Assembly: GCF_029626265.1 (NCBI RefSeq)
Contig: NZ_JARUBN010000001.1
Coordinates: 1,736,001 to 1,800,000, forward strand
DNA from: Micromonospora sp. WMMD1102
GTDB taxonomy: Bacteria > Actinomycetota > Actinomycetes > Mycobacteriales > Micromonosporaceae
Reading direction: 5' to 3'
DNA length: 64,000 nt
Shown here in pieces: positions 9,073-16,930 of the stretch (within the stretch, counting starts at the first letter, position 1; each line of letters begins with the position of its first letter). Made by a program: the position numbers and the translations under genes. The notes beneath the pieces were generated by a model. It saw nothing but the letters and a program-made list of their open reading frames with translations. It made no database searches and was not told the origin of the DNA.

Positions 9073-9456
9073 GTGAGTTCCACCATTCACAACGTGAGTT
9101 TCCACTGCGCCGACACGTACGAGTTGGCGCGCTTCTGGGCGGCCGTGCTGGGCCGGTCCCTGCGCCCGGAGGACCAGCCCGGTGACGACGAGATCACCCT
9201 GCTGGCGCCGGACGGCGTCGGACCGCAGGTCTTCTTCCAGCAGGTGCCGGAGGGCAGCTCGGGGGCGAACCGGCTGCACGTCTGCCTGCAACCGGCCGAC
9301 CGGACCCGGGACGAGGAGGTCGAGCGGCTGCTCGGACTGGGCGCGACCCTGGCCGCCGACCGTCGGCGGCCGGACGGCACCGGCTGGGCGGTGCTGGCCG
9401 ACCCGGAGGGCAACCAGTTCTGCGTGCTGCGCAGCGTCGCCGAGCGCACCGGCTGA
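9073..9456 (+). CDS. VOC-superfamily (glyoxalase-like) protein
   Basis: 127 residues from a GTG with GGAGG 5 nt upstream. One beta-alpha-beta-beta-beta module is present: the start NVSFHCADTYELARFW, the centre FFQQVPEG, the metal-side strand NRLHVCLQPADRT, and the end VLADPEGNQFCVLR. This matches the common actinobacterial glyoxalase/bleomycin-resistance-like family of about 120 residues. His, Gln and Glu side chains that could bind a metal are present, but the substrate cannot be inferred. It is a single-gene unit on the plus strand. Confidence 0.9.
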   Translation: MSSTIHNVSFHCADTYELARFWAAVLGRSLRPEDQPGDDEITLLAPDGVGPQVFFQQVPEGSSGANRLHVCLQPADRTRDEEVERLLGLGATLAADRRRPDGTGWAVLADPEGNQFCVLRSVAERTG

Positions 9457-9592
9457 GTCACCGGCCACCGTCGCGCCGCGCCGGAGACGACGTCGGTTGT
9501 GGCGCTGGTGTCGGTGAAGGGCGCGGCGGCGGCCGGCCGCCGCCGCGCCCGGCCGAGGGCCGCCCCGCACCGGCGGCGGTGCGCGGCGGTCC

Positions 9593-10345
9593 TCAGCCGG
9601 GCAGTCGGGCGAGCAGGGCGTACGCGTTGGGGAGCCGGCCCTGCCAGGCCGCCGCCGACACCCCCTCGGGCCGCCAGAACGGTTCCGGGAACTCGGCCAG
9701 GTGTCGCAGCTCCAGCCCGGCCGCGAGTACCGCGCCGACGGTCTCGCCCAGCGTCGACTGCCATTCCACCGCACCGTTCCCCGGGAAGGTGTCGTTGACG
9801 TGCGAGCGGCCGAAATAGCTGTGGTCCGGCCGGATCCGGGGCTCGTCGGCGTCCCAGCTCCACAGTGGAACCGCCGGATGGCCCTCGTAGACGAAGAGGT
9901 GCCCGCCGGGCCGGAGCAGCCGGGCGGCGTCCCGGGCCCAGGCCCGCAGGTCGGGCATCCAGATCAGCGCGCCCTTGCCGGTGTAGACCAGGTCGGCGCA
10001 GCCGTCCCGCAGCGGGGCACCGGGCAGCCGGGCGACGACGTAGCGGCAGGGGACCGCCAGCTCGGCGGCCCGGCGACCGGCGGCGGTGGCGGCGACCGAA
10101 CTGAAGTCGACGCCGACGACGGACCGGGCTCCGGCCCGGACCAGCGCCACGTCGTCGAGACCGTGCCCGCTCTGTAGGTGTACGACCTCGGGCGCCGAGC
10201 GCAGCAGCGGCCGGAGCAGGGCGAGTTCGGCCGGGAAGAGCGACGATTCCTCCCGGGCCTGTCGCAGCAGGTCCTGGTATTCCCGGACGTGTTTCTCGGA
10301 GGCGGTCTCCCAGGCGACCCGGTTCCGTCTCGTCTCAGGATCCAT
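9593..10345 (-). CDS. Class I SAM-dependent methyltransferase
   Basis: 250 residues. The ATG start lies inside the 3' end of the upstream radical SAM gene (11-nt overlap), so the two are translationally coupled. The SAM-binding motif I is the variant VVHLQSGHGLDD, followed by VVGVDFSSVA with the acidic residue that holds the ribose hydroxyls, and a YTGKGALIWMPD motif IV. A C-terminal substrate cap contains HSYFGRSHVND. The family is widespread in actinobacteria with unassigned small-molecule substrates. The coupling to a radical SAM enzyme suggests that both act on the same metabolite or peptide. Confidence 0.85.
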   Translation of the reverse strand: MDPETRRNRVAWETASEKHVREYQDLLRQAREESSLFPAELALLRPLLRSAPEVVHLQSGHGLDDVALVRAGARSVVGVDFSSVAATAAGRRAAELAVPCRYVVARLPGAPLRDGCADLVYTGKGALIWMPDLRAWARDAARLLRPGGHLFVYEGHPAVPLWSWDADEPRIRPDHSYFGRSHVNDTFPGNGAVEWQSTLGETVGAVLAAGLELRHLAEFPEPFWRPEGVSAAAWQGRLPNAYALLARLPG

Positions 10346-11942
10346 GTGACCGAATCTCGACCGGTACCGGCACCGGCGCAACCGGATTCATCCCGGCCCG
10401 GATCCCGCCGTCGCCGTCGCCTCCACCGCCCTGGCCGACCTCGGTCCCGACACCGCCCTGGCCGACCTCGGTCCCGACGCCGCTCCGGACGGCCCCGTTC
10501 TGGGCGCCGTCCGTGCCGGTGTCGGTCTGGGCGCCGCCCTCGCCGCCCCGGCCCGAGCGGCGCCCTGCGGCGGGGCGCTCGCCGAAGGCGCCGAGCACCG
10601 CCTCCAGCAGCGGCAGGGCGTGCAGCACCCGGCCGGCCCGGATCACCGCGTCCCAGGCCGGTTCGAACTTCTTCCAGCCGCCCGCGTAGGCGACGTGCCG
10701 GACCCGGCCGCGTACCGTGTCCTTCGTGGACGCGCCACGCCAGATCGCCGGCCAGCGGTAGAAGTCCTGGTACGCCCGCCGGTAGCCGTCGGCGAGTTGC
10801 GTCGGGGTGAGCCGCTTCGGCCGGTACACGACCTGGCGGGTGTCGTACCGGTCCCAGTCCCGGTGCAGGATGCGGTCCTGCGCGGCCATCCGGTCGTACA
10901 GTGCGGTCCCCGGGTACGGGGTGAGGATGTGGAAGGTGGCCGTCTCCACCCCCTGCGCAACCGCCCAGTCCACCGTACGGTCGAAGACGTCCGGCCCGTC
11001 GTCGTCCAGCCCGAAGACGAAGCTGCCGTTGACCATCACGCCGTGCTCGTGCAGCCGGCGTACCACCGCCGAGTAGTCCCGGCCGACGTTCTGCCGCTTG
11101 CGGGTGGCCGCCAGGTTGCCGTCGTTGACGGTCTCGAAGCCGACGAAGAGGCTGCGCAGCCCGGCGTCGACGGCCCGTTCCAGCAGGTCCGGCCCGAGCA
11201 CCGCGTCCACGGTCCCGGCGGCCTGCCAGAGCCGGTCCATCCCGGCCATCCCGTCGAAGAGGGCGCGGGCGAACCGCCGGTTGCCGAACAGGTGGTCGTC
11301 GAGGAAGTAGAGGTGCCGGCCGGGCAGCCGGTCGATCTCGGCGAGCGCGTCGTCGACCGCCTGGGTGTAGAACGACTTCCCGCCGCTGAAGAAGGCGTCC
11401 TTGTAGCAGAAGTCGCAGTGGTGCGGGCAGCCCCGGGAGACCACTATCGAGTTCGGCACCAGGTAGCGGTGCCGGGCGATCAGGTCCCGGCGCACCGGGG
11501 GGAGGCCGGCGAGGGTCCGGGTGGTGGAGACGTACCGGGGCTGCGGCTGGCGGCGGCGCAGGTCGGCGAGGAACCGCGGCCAGGTGTCCTCGCCGGGACC
11601 GAGGAAGATCGTGTCGGCGTGTCCGGCCGCCTCCTCCGGCAGCGCGGTGACGTGCAGTCCGCCGAGCACGACGTACGCGCCACGCGCCCGGTAGTGGTCG
11701 GCGATCTCGTACGACCGGCGGGCCGAGGTGATGTAGACCTGGATCACCACCAGGTCGGGTACCGTGTCGTCGTTCAGCTCCAGCCGTTCGACGTGCTCGT
11801 CGTGCAGGCTCATTTCGACGTCCTCGGGCAGGTAGCCGGCCAGGGTGGCCAGGCCCAGCGGCGGGAAGAGCGAGTACTTGATCGGTCGGAAGAACGGGCT
11901 GGTCGCCTCGGTCAGGGCCGGCAGGATCAGTTTGACGCGCAT
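10335..11942 (-). CDS. Radical SAM protein with N-terminal B12-binding-type domain
   Basis: 535 residues. Residues 1-130 form a Rossmann-like domain of the cobalamin-binding type (YSLFPPLGLATLAGYLP, VVLGGLHVTALPEEA); the DxHxxG cobalamin-ligand motif is not evident. The radical SAM core has the cluster motif CPHHCDFCY (CxxxCxxC) around residue 175, then GFETVND and a FGLDDDGPDVF element. The tail after about residue 450 is Gly/Gln-rich and contains a 27-bp tandem duplication. It resembles the B12-binding radical SAM proteins associated with a DUF4070-type C-terminal region. The reaction is unknown. The next gene is an overlapping methyltransferase. Confidence 0.9.
   Translation of the reverse strand: MRVKLILPALTEATSPFFRPIKYSLFPPLGLATLAGYLPEDVEMSLHDEHVERLELNDDTVPDLVVIQVYITSARRSYEIADHYRARGAYVVLGGLHVTALPEEAAGHADTIFLGPGEDTWPRFLADLRRRQPQPRYVSTTRTLAGLPPVRRDLIARHRYLVPNSIVVSRGCPHHCDFCYKDAFFSGGKSFYTQAVDDALAEIDRLPGRHLYFLDDHLFGNRRFARALFDGMAGMDRLWQAAGTVDAVLGPDLLERAVDAGLRSLFVGFETVNDGNLAATRKRQNVGRDYSAVVRRLHEHGVMVNGSFVFGLDDDGPDVFDRTVDWAVAQGVETATFHILTPYPGTALYDRMAAQDRILHRDWDRYDTRQVVYRPKRLTPTQLADGYRRAYQDFYRWPAIWRGASTKDTVRGRVRHVAYAGGWKKFEPAWDAVIRAGRVLHALPLLEAVLGAFGERPAAGRRSGRGGEGGAQTDTGTDGAQNGAVRSGVGTEVGQGGVGTEVGQGGGGDGDGGIRAGMNPVAPVPVPVEIRSHGS
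10426..10479. repeat. 27-bp tandem duplication inside the radical SAM tail
   Basis: Two 27-bp units (10426-10452 and 10453-10479) differ at one base and encode a repeated GVGTEVGQG peptide in the C-terminal tail of the radical SAM protein. The reading frame is preserved. Confidence 0.9.
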
Positions 11943-12102
11943 GTCAGGCGACGCTAGACCGCCGGTGCGGGGCGAAGGTGTGCCCGCCGTGCAGGCCGTG
12001 CGCGCTGTGCGGAACCGGTGAAGATTTCCGTCCGGGTCCTGCCGACGGGACGAATCCAGTCGGCGTCCAGTGATGGTTCAGTCCGGTACGCGAATCTCGA
12101 GT

Positions 12103-12137
12103 CCTGCCCGGCCGGCGCCCCCGCCCGGCCGGGCAGG
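12103..12137. terminator. GC-rich hairpin, 13-bp perfect stem
   Basis: Arms 12103-12115 and 12125-12137 are perfectly complementary (cctgcccggccgg and its complement) with a 9-nt loop. It lies 160 nt upstream of the radical SAM start and 160 nt downstream of the fad operon. It has no U-tract, so its assignment as a terminator is tentative. Confidence 0.5.
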
Positions 12138-12213
12138 CTCACCGCCACACCGAGGGCCGGCGGCTGCGGATCGGTTGACCCGCCGATCGGCGTACGCCGC
12201 CGGTGTCCGGGCA

Positions 12214-12288
12214 GATCGCGGTGATCAGGGACCGGGTCGCACAGCGCGCCGTGCGACCCGCCGGGACAGGTCCCTGGTCACCGCGATC
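12214..12288. terminator. Long nested inverted repeat downstream of the fad operon
   Basis: The outer arms 12214-12233 and 12269-12288 are 20 bp with a single mismatch. Inside them, a perfect 9-bp hairpin (gggtcgcac/gtgcgaccc, 12234-12259) is followed by 9 unpaired bases. It begins 10 nt after the stop of the fadB-like gene and probably ends that operon's transcripts. Confidence 0.7.
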
Positions 12289-12297
12289 GTCGGTCGG

Positions 12298-14397
12298 TCA
12301 GCCGGGCAGGCTGGCCACGCCCGGTGCCAGGAAGCGGCGGCCGGTGACCCGCTCGGCGGTGCCGGACCGGTCCAGGTACGGCGTGATCCCGCCGAGGTGG
12401 AACGGCCAGCCGGCGCCGAGCAGCATGCACAGGTCGATGTCCTGCGGCTGCGCCACCACACCCTCGTCCAGCATCAGCCGGATCTCTTCGGCGAGGGCGT
12501 CCAGCGCCCGCCGACGTACCTCCTCGGCGGTCAGCGGTGCGGAACCGACCTCCAGCAGCCCGGCCACCTCGGGGTTGACGTCGCCGTCGACCACCAGCGG
12601 CTTGCCGGACTCGGCGATCCGCCGCAGGTTCTCGCTGACCGCGAACCGGTCCGGGAAGGCGGCGTGCAGCGTCCCGCCGACGTGGTACGCCACCGCCGGC
12701 CCGACGAGTTGGAGCAGCGCCAGCGGGCGCATCGGCAGGCCGAGCGGGTCGAGCGCGGCGTCCGCCACCTCGGGTGGGGTGCCGGCGTCCACGGCCGCGA
12801 AGATCTCGCCGAGGAAGCGGGTCAGCAGCCGGTTCACCACGAAGGCCGGCGCGTCGGCCACGAGTACGCAGGACTTGCGCAGCTCCCTGCCGACCGCGAA
12901 GGCGGTGGCCAGGGTGGCGTCGTCGGTGCGCTCGCCCCGGACGATCTCCAGCAGTGGGAGCACCGCGACCGGGTTGAAGAAGTGGAATCCGACCACCCGT
13001 TCCGGGTGCTCCAGGTCGGCGGCCATCGCGCTCACCGAGAGCGAGGAGGTGTTGGTGGCGAGTACCGCCTCCGGAGAGACGATCTTCTCCAGCTCGGCCC
13101 AGACCTGCTTCTTCACGGCCAGGTCCTCGAAGACCGCCTCGATCACGAAGTCGGCGTCGGCGAAGACGGCCTTGTCGACCGAGCCGCTGACCAGGCCGCG
13201 CAGCTTGGCGGCCGTACCCTCCGGGAGCCGGCGCTTGCCGACCAGCTTGTCGATCTCGGCGTGCACGTAGCCGACGCCTTTGTCCACCCTGGACTGGTCC
13301 AGGTCGGTGAGCACCACCGGGACCTGGAGCCGGCGGGCGAAGAGCAGCGCGAGCTGCGAGGCCATCAGGCCGGCGCCGACGATGCCGACCTTCGTCACCG
13401 GCCGGGCCAGCCCCTTGTCCGGGGCGCCGGCCGGCCGCTTCGCCCGGCGCTGCACCAGGTCGAAGGAGTAGAGGCCGCTGCGCAGCTCCTCGCTGAACAC
13501 CAGGTCGGCCAGCGCCTCGACCTCGGCGGCCATCCCCTTCGGCAGCCCGTCCGGGTCGCCCTCGGCCGGCACGTCCGGCGCCTCGCGGGCCAGCTCCAGC
13601 AGCTCCAGCGCCCGGTAGGCGGACGGAACCGCGCCGTGCAGCCGCTCGTCCAGGGTCTTCCTGGCGAAGTAGAGGACGCCGTCCCACATCTCCCGGTCGA
13701 CCTCCGGCCGGGACACCTGGACCTCGCCGCGCACCACCTGGGCGGCCCACTCGAGCGAACGCTCCAGGAAGTCGGCCGGCTCGAAGAGCACGTCCGCGAT
13801 GCCCAGCTCGGCGGCCTGCTTCGGCTTGAGCATCCGGTTCTGCATCAGCGGGTTCTGGATGACCACCTGGGCGGCACCGGCGATGCCGATCAGGTTGGGC
13901 AGCAGTTGGGTGCCGCCCCAGCCGGGCACCAGGCCGAGGGAGACCTCGGGCAGGGCCAGCGCCGCCGCGCCGCCGGAGAGGGTCCGGTAGTGGCAGTGCA
14001 GCGCCAGTTCCAGCCCGCCGCCCATCGCGGCGCCGTTGACGAAGGCGAAGGTCGGCACGGTGCTGGTGCGCAGCCGGCCGAAGACCCGGTGGCCGAGCCG
14101 GCCGATCTGGCGGGCCTGGTCGCGGTCCGCGAGCAGCGGCAGGCCGGTCAGGTCGGCGCCGACGCAGAAGATGTACGGCTTGCCGGTCACCGCCACGAAC
14201 GCCGGCTCGGCGGCGAGTGCCGCGGTGACCGCCTCGTCCAGACTGGAGAGTCCGGCCGGGCCGAAGGTGTTCGGCCTGGTGTGGTCGAGTCCGTTGTCGA
14301 GGGTGATGAGTGCGGCCGGCCGGTCCAGCCCCGGCACCCGCACCAGGCGCAGCAGCGCCCGGGTGACCACCTCGTTCGGGTTCTGCGGGACCGTCAT
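12298..14397 (-). CDS. fadB: Fatty-acid oxidation complex alpha subunit (enoyl-CoA hydratase/3-hydroxyacyl-CoA dehydrogenase)
   Basis: 699 residues from the ATG that overlaps the thiolase stop by 4 nt (ATGA). The N-terminal crotonase domain shows GKPYIFCVGADL, the oxyanion-hole region VNGAAMGGGLELAL and the catalytic-glutamate segment LPEVSLGLVPGWGGT. From about residue 330 comes the NAD-binding Rossmann domain of 3-hydroxyacyl-CoA dehydrogenase (VGIVGAGLMASQLAL), then the catalytic segment RVVGFHFFNPV and two C-terminal helical domains. It hydrates enoyl-CoA and oxidises the 3-hydroxyacyl-CoA in beta-oxidation, together with the thiolase encoded just upstream. Length and domain order match actinobacterial FadB-type trifunctional alpha subunits. 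Confidence 0.95.
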   Translation of the reverse strand: MTVPQNPNEVVTRALLRLVRVPGLDRPAALITLDNGLDHTRPNTFGPAGLSSLDEAVTAALAAEPAFVAVTGKPYIFCVGADLTGLPLLADRDQARQIGRLGHRVFGRLRTSTVPTFAFVNGAAMGGGLELALHCHYRTLSGGAAALALPEVSLGLVPGWGGTQLLPNLIGIAGAAQVVIQNPLMQNRMLKPKQAAELGIADVLFEPADFLERSLEWAAQVVRGEVQVSRPEVDREMWDGVLYFARKTLDERLHGAVPSAYRALELLELAREAPDVPAEGDPDGLPKGMAAEVEALADLVFSEELRSGLYSFDLVQRRAKRPAGAPDKGLARPVTKVGIVGAGLMASQLALLFARRLQVPVVLTDLDQSRVDKGVGYVHAEIDKLVGKRRLPEGTAAKLRGLVSGSVDKAVFADADFVIEAVFEDLAVKKQVWAELEKIVSPEAVLATNTSSLSVSAMAADLEHPERVVGFHFFNPVAVLPLLEIVRGERTDDATLATAFAVGRELRKSCVLVADAPAFVVNRLLTRFLGEIFAAVDAGTPPEVADAALDPLGLPMRPLALLQLVGPAVAYHVGGTLHAAFPDRFAVSENLRRIAESGKPLVVDGDVNPEVAGLLEVGSAPLTAEEVRRRALDALAEEIRLMLDEGVVAQPQDIDLCMLLGAGWPFHLGGITPYLDRSGTAERVTGRRFLAPGVASLPG

Positions 14398-15587
14398 TTG
14401 TCGCCACCTTCCCAGGCCGGGTTCTCCCAGATGACCGTGCCGCCCATGCCGATGCCGATGCACATGGCGGTGATGCCGTACCGCACCTCGGGGTGCTCGG
14501 CGAACTGCCGGGCGAGCTGCGTCATCAGCCGTACCCCGGAGGAGGCGAGCGGGTGGCCGATGGCGATCGCCCCGCCCCACGGGTTGACCCGGGGGTCGTC
14601 GTCGGCGATGCCGAAGTGGTCGAGGAAGGCCAGCACCTGCACCGCGAACGCCTCGTTCAGCTCGAACAGGCCGATGTCGTCGATGGTGAGGCCGGCGATC
14701 CGCAGAGCCTTCTCAGTCGACGGGATCGGGCCGTACCCCATCACCTCCGGCTCCACCCCGACGAAGCCGTACGACACCAGCCGCATCGCCACCGGCAGCC
14801 CGAGTTCCCGGGCGACGTCCTCGGCGGCGAGCAGGCCGGCGGTGGCACCGTCGTTGAGTCCGGCGGCGTTGCCGGCGGTGACCCGGCCGTGCGGGCGGAA
14901 CGGGGTCTTCAGGGTGGACAGCTTCTCCAGGGAGGTCTCCCGGGGCGCCTCATCGACGGTGGCGAGTCCCCACCCGTTCTCCGGGTCCCGGACGGCCACC
15001 GGCACCAGGTCCGGCTGGAGCTTGCCGTCGGCGTACGCCTTGGCGGTCTTGACCTGCGAGGCGAGCGCGTACGTGTCGGCGCGTTCCCGGCTGATCTGCG
15101 GGAGCCGGTCGTGCAGGTTCTCGGCGGTGGAACCCATCACCAGGGCGGAGGGGTCGACCAGCTTCTCGGCCAGGATCCGCGGGTTCGGGTCCACGCCCTC
15201 GCCCATCGGGTGCCGGCCCATGTGCTCGACGCCGCCGGCGATCGCCACGTCGTAGGCGCCCATCGCGATCCCGCCGGCCACCGTGGTGACCGCGGTCATC
15301 GCCCCGGCGCACATCCGGTCGATGGCGTACCCGGGCACCGTCTTGGGCAGCCCGGCGAGCAGCGCGGCGGTACGGCCGATGGTGAGGCCCTGGTCGCCGG
15401 TCTGGGTGGTGGCGGCGATCGCCACCTCGTCGACCCGCTCCGGCGGCACGGGGTTGCGTCGCAGCAGTTCGCGGATGCAGCGGATCACCAGGTCGTCGGC
15501 GCGGGTGTGGGCGTACATCCCACCCGCCTTGCCGAACGGGGTGCGGACGCCGTCGACGAAGACGACGTCCCGGACTTCACGGGGCAC
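14394..15587 (-). CDS. fadA: Acetyl-CoA acyltransferase (thiolase)
   Basis: 397 residues from the GTG at 15587, chosen because AAGGAGG lies 5 nt upstream. Thiolase features are clear: the N-terminal VDGVRTPFGKAGG, the nucleophilic Cys in DRMCAGAM, the NEAFAVQ segment, the catalytic His in GGAIAIGHPLASSG and the second Cys in TAMCIGIGMGG. It cleaves 3-ketoacyl-CoA with CoA to acetyl-CoA and a shortened acyl-CoA. It is the first gene of a two-gene operon with fadB, overlapping by 4 nt. Confidence 0.95.
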   Translation of the reverse strand: MPREVRDVVFVDGVRTPFGKAGGMYAHTRADDLVIRCIRELLRRNPVPPERVDEVAIAATTQTGDQGLTIGRTAALLAGLPKTVPGYAIDRMCAGAMTAVTTVAGGIAMGAYDVAIAGGVEHMGRHPMGEGVDPNPRILAEKLVDPSALVMGSTAENLHDRLPQISRERADTYALASQVKTAKAYADGKLQPDLVPVAVRDPENGWGLATVDEAPRETSLEKLSTLKTPFRPHGRVTAGNAAGLNDGATAGLLAAEDVARELGLPVAMRLVSYGFVGVEPEVMGYGPIPSTEKALRIAGLTIDDIGLFELNEAFAVQVLAFLDHFGIADDDPRVNPWGGAIAIGHPLASSGVRLMTQLARQFAEHPEVRYGITAMCIGIGMGGTVIWENPAWEGGDK

Positions 15588-15635
15588 TGGAGCCTCCTTG
15601 CCGCAGGGGCCCGGGTGGGCGGGTACCACGGATGC

Positions 15636-15647
15636 TACTAGCCAGTA
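15636..15647. promoter_or_regulatory. Possible operator in the fadA promoter region
   Basis: The imperfect palindrome tactagccagta lies 49 nt upstream of the fadA start. It sits in a locally AT-richer stretch of the divergent fadA/galE spacer and could be a TetR-type fatty-acid regulator site. No matching regulator gene is adjacent, so this is weak. Confidence 0.3.
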
Positions 15648-15793
15648 ACTAAAGTCGTTCGCGCCCCCCGTGTGGCCCGGAACACATATCGTCCGGCTGG
15701 ATGGCCGCTGATCCTGCTATCACCGGCTAAACGCCGACTAACGCCGGTAAAGGCCACCAATCAGCCACACTTTCCGAATCTCCAGGAGTCCGG

Positions 15794-16837
15794 GTGAAGG
15801 TGCTGATCGCCGGCGGTGCCGGCTTCATCGGCAGCACCGTCGCGTCGGCCTGCCTCGACGACGGCATCGAGCCGGTCATCCTGGACAGCCTCTGCACCGG
15901 CCGGGCCGAGTTCACCCGGGGACGGACCTTCTACCGCGGCGACATCTCCGACGGGGCACTGTTGGACCGGATCTTCGCCGAGCATCCGGAGATCGGCGCG
16001 GTGCTGCACGCGGCGGCGCTGATCGTGGTGCCCGAGTCGGTGAGCCAGCCGCTGCGCTACTACCGGGAGAACGTCGCCAAGTCGCTGGACCTGCTCGAAC
16101 ACGTGATCCGCAACGGGGTCACCCGCTACGTCTTCAGCTCCTCGGCGGCGATCTACCGGGCCGGCGCCGATTTCTCGGTCGACGAGAGTTCACCGCTTGC
16201 GCCGGCCAGCCCGTACGCCCGGACCAAGGCGATGATGGAGACGGTGCTCGCGGACACCGCCGAGGCGACCGGGCTGCGGGCTCTCTCGCTGCGCTACTTC
16301 AACCCGGTCGGCGCCGATCCGCTGCTGCGTACCGGCCTCCAGCTGCCCCGCCCGACACACGCGCTGGGCAGGCTGATCGACGCCTGGACCGAGGGCGGGG
16401 AGTTCCTGATCACCGGCACCGGGTGGCCCACCAGGGACGGCTCGGGAGTCCGCGACTACGTGCACGTCTGGGACCTGGCCCGGGCACACGTGCGGGCGCT
16501 GCGCCGGTTCGACGAGATCCTGCCGGCCGGCGGCAGCCGCTCGGTGGAGGCGGTGAACCTCGGCACCGGGGACGGCACCACCGTCCGGGAACTCGTCGCC
16601 GCCTTCACCGAGACGGTCGGCCCGGTACGCACCCGGGACGCCCCGCCCCGCCCCGGCGACGGGGCCGGGGCCTTCACCCGGGGTACCCGGGCCCGGTTGC
16701 TGCTGGACTGGAAACCGGAGTACTCCGTCGCCGACGGCATCCGGGACGCCGTGCGGTGGTGCCGGATCCGCGACGAACTGCTCGGCCTCCGCCGACCCGC
16801 CCGGCACCTGCAACTACACGCCTCCGACGGCCGCTGA
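15794..16837 (+). CDS. galE: UDP-glucose 4-epimerase
   Basis: 347 residues from a GTG with an AGGAG site 7 nt upstream. The extended SDR fold is shown by the NAD motif GGAGFIGS at residues 6-13, the catalytic Ser in SSSAAIY and the YxxxK motif in SPYARTK. The sequence SLRYFNPVGADP is the typical GalE substrate segment. It interconverts UDP-glucose and UDP-galactose for cell-wall and exopolysaccharide sugars. The protein is slightly divergent from classical GalE (for example FITGTGWPTRDGSGVRDYVH), and 4-epimerases acting on UDP-GlcNAc are possible alternatives. It is monocistronic and convergent with rnd. Confidence 0.9.
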   Translation: MKVLIAGGAGFIGSTVASACLDDGIEPVILDSLCTGRAEFTRGRTFYRGDISDGALLDRIFAEHPEIGAVLHAAALIVVPESVSQPLRYYRENVAKSLDLLEHVIRNGVTRYVFSSSAAIYRAGADFSVDESSPLAPASPYARTKAMMETVLADTAEATGLRALSLRYFNPVGADPLLRTGLQLPRPTHALGRLIDAWTEGGEFLITGTGWPTRDGSGVRDYVHVWDLARAHVRALRRFDEILPAGGSRSVEAVNLGTGDGTTVRELVAAFTETVGPVRTRDAPPRPGDGAGAFTRGTRARLLLDWKPEYSVADGIRDAVRWCRIRDELLGLRRPARHLQLHASDGR

Positions 16838-16857
16838 CCGCCGCCGGCCCGGCCCGA

Positions 16858-16920
16858 CCGCCCGGATCGGATCGGATCGGTCCGGATCGGCCCGCCCGGA
16901 TCGGCTGGCGGGCCGGGTCG
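16858..16920. repeat. cggat microsatellite between convergent genes
   Basis: Repeats of cggat/cggtc type occupy the short spacer between galE and rnd. The flanking gc-rich blocks (cccggccc on the left, gggccggg on the right) could pair and help end both convergent transcripts. Confidence 0.5.
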
Positions 16921-16930
16921 GGTCGGTGGG

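Larger units (their letters stand above)
11943..12297. other. 355-bp intergenic region with two strong hairpins
   Basis: This lies between the end of the fad operon (12298) and the start of the radical SAM gene (11942), all on the minus strand. It holds the hairpins listed at 12103-12137 and 12214-12288. I see no credible gene. The promoter of the radical SAM pair must be downstream of the hairpins, at about 11950-12100. Confidence 0.6.

Noticed and set aside
8707..9086. Long open frames through the 13-bp array on both strands
   Set aside because: They are produced by a repeat whose length is not a multiple of three, so all frames stay open. They have no ribosome site and only repetitive, unconserved peptide.
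12070..15255. 1061-codon open frame opposite the fad genes
   Set aside because: Antisense shadow of fadB/fadA with Gly/Arg/Val-rich, domain-free translation.
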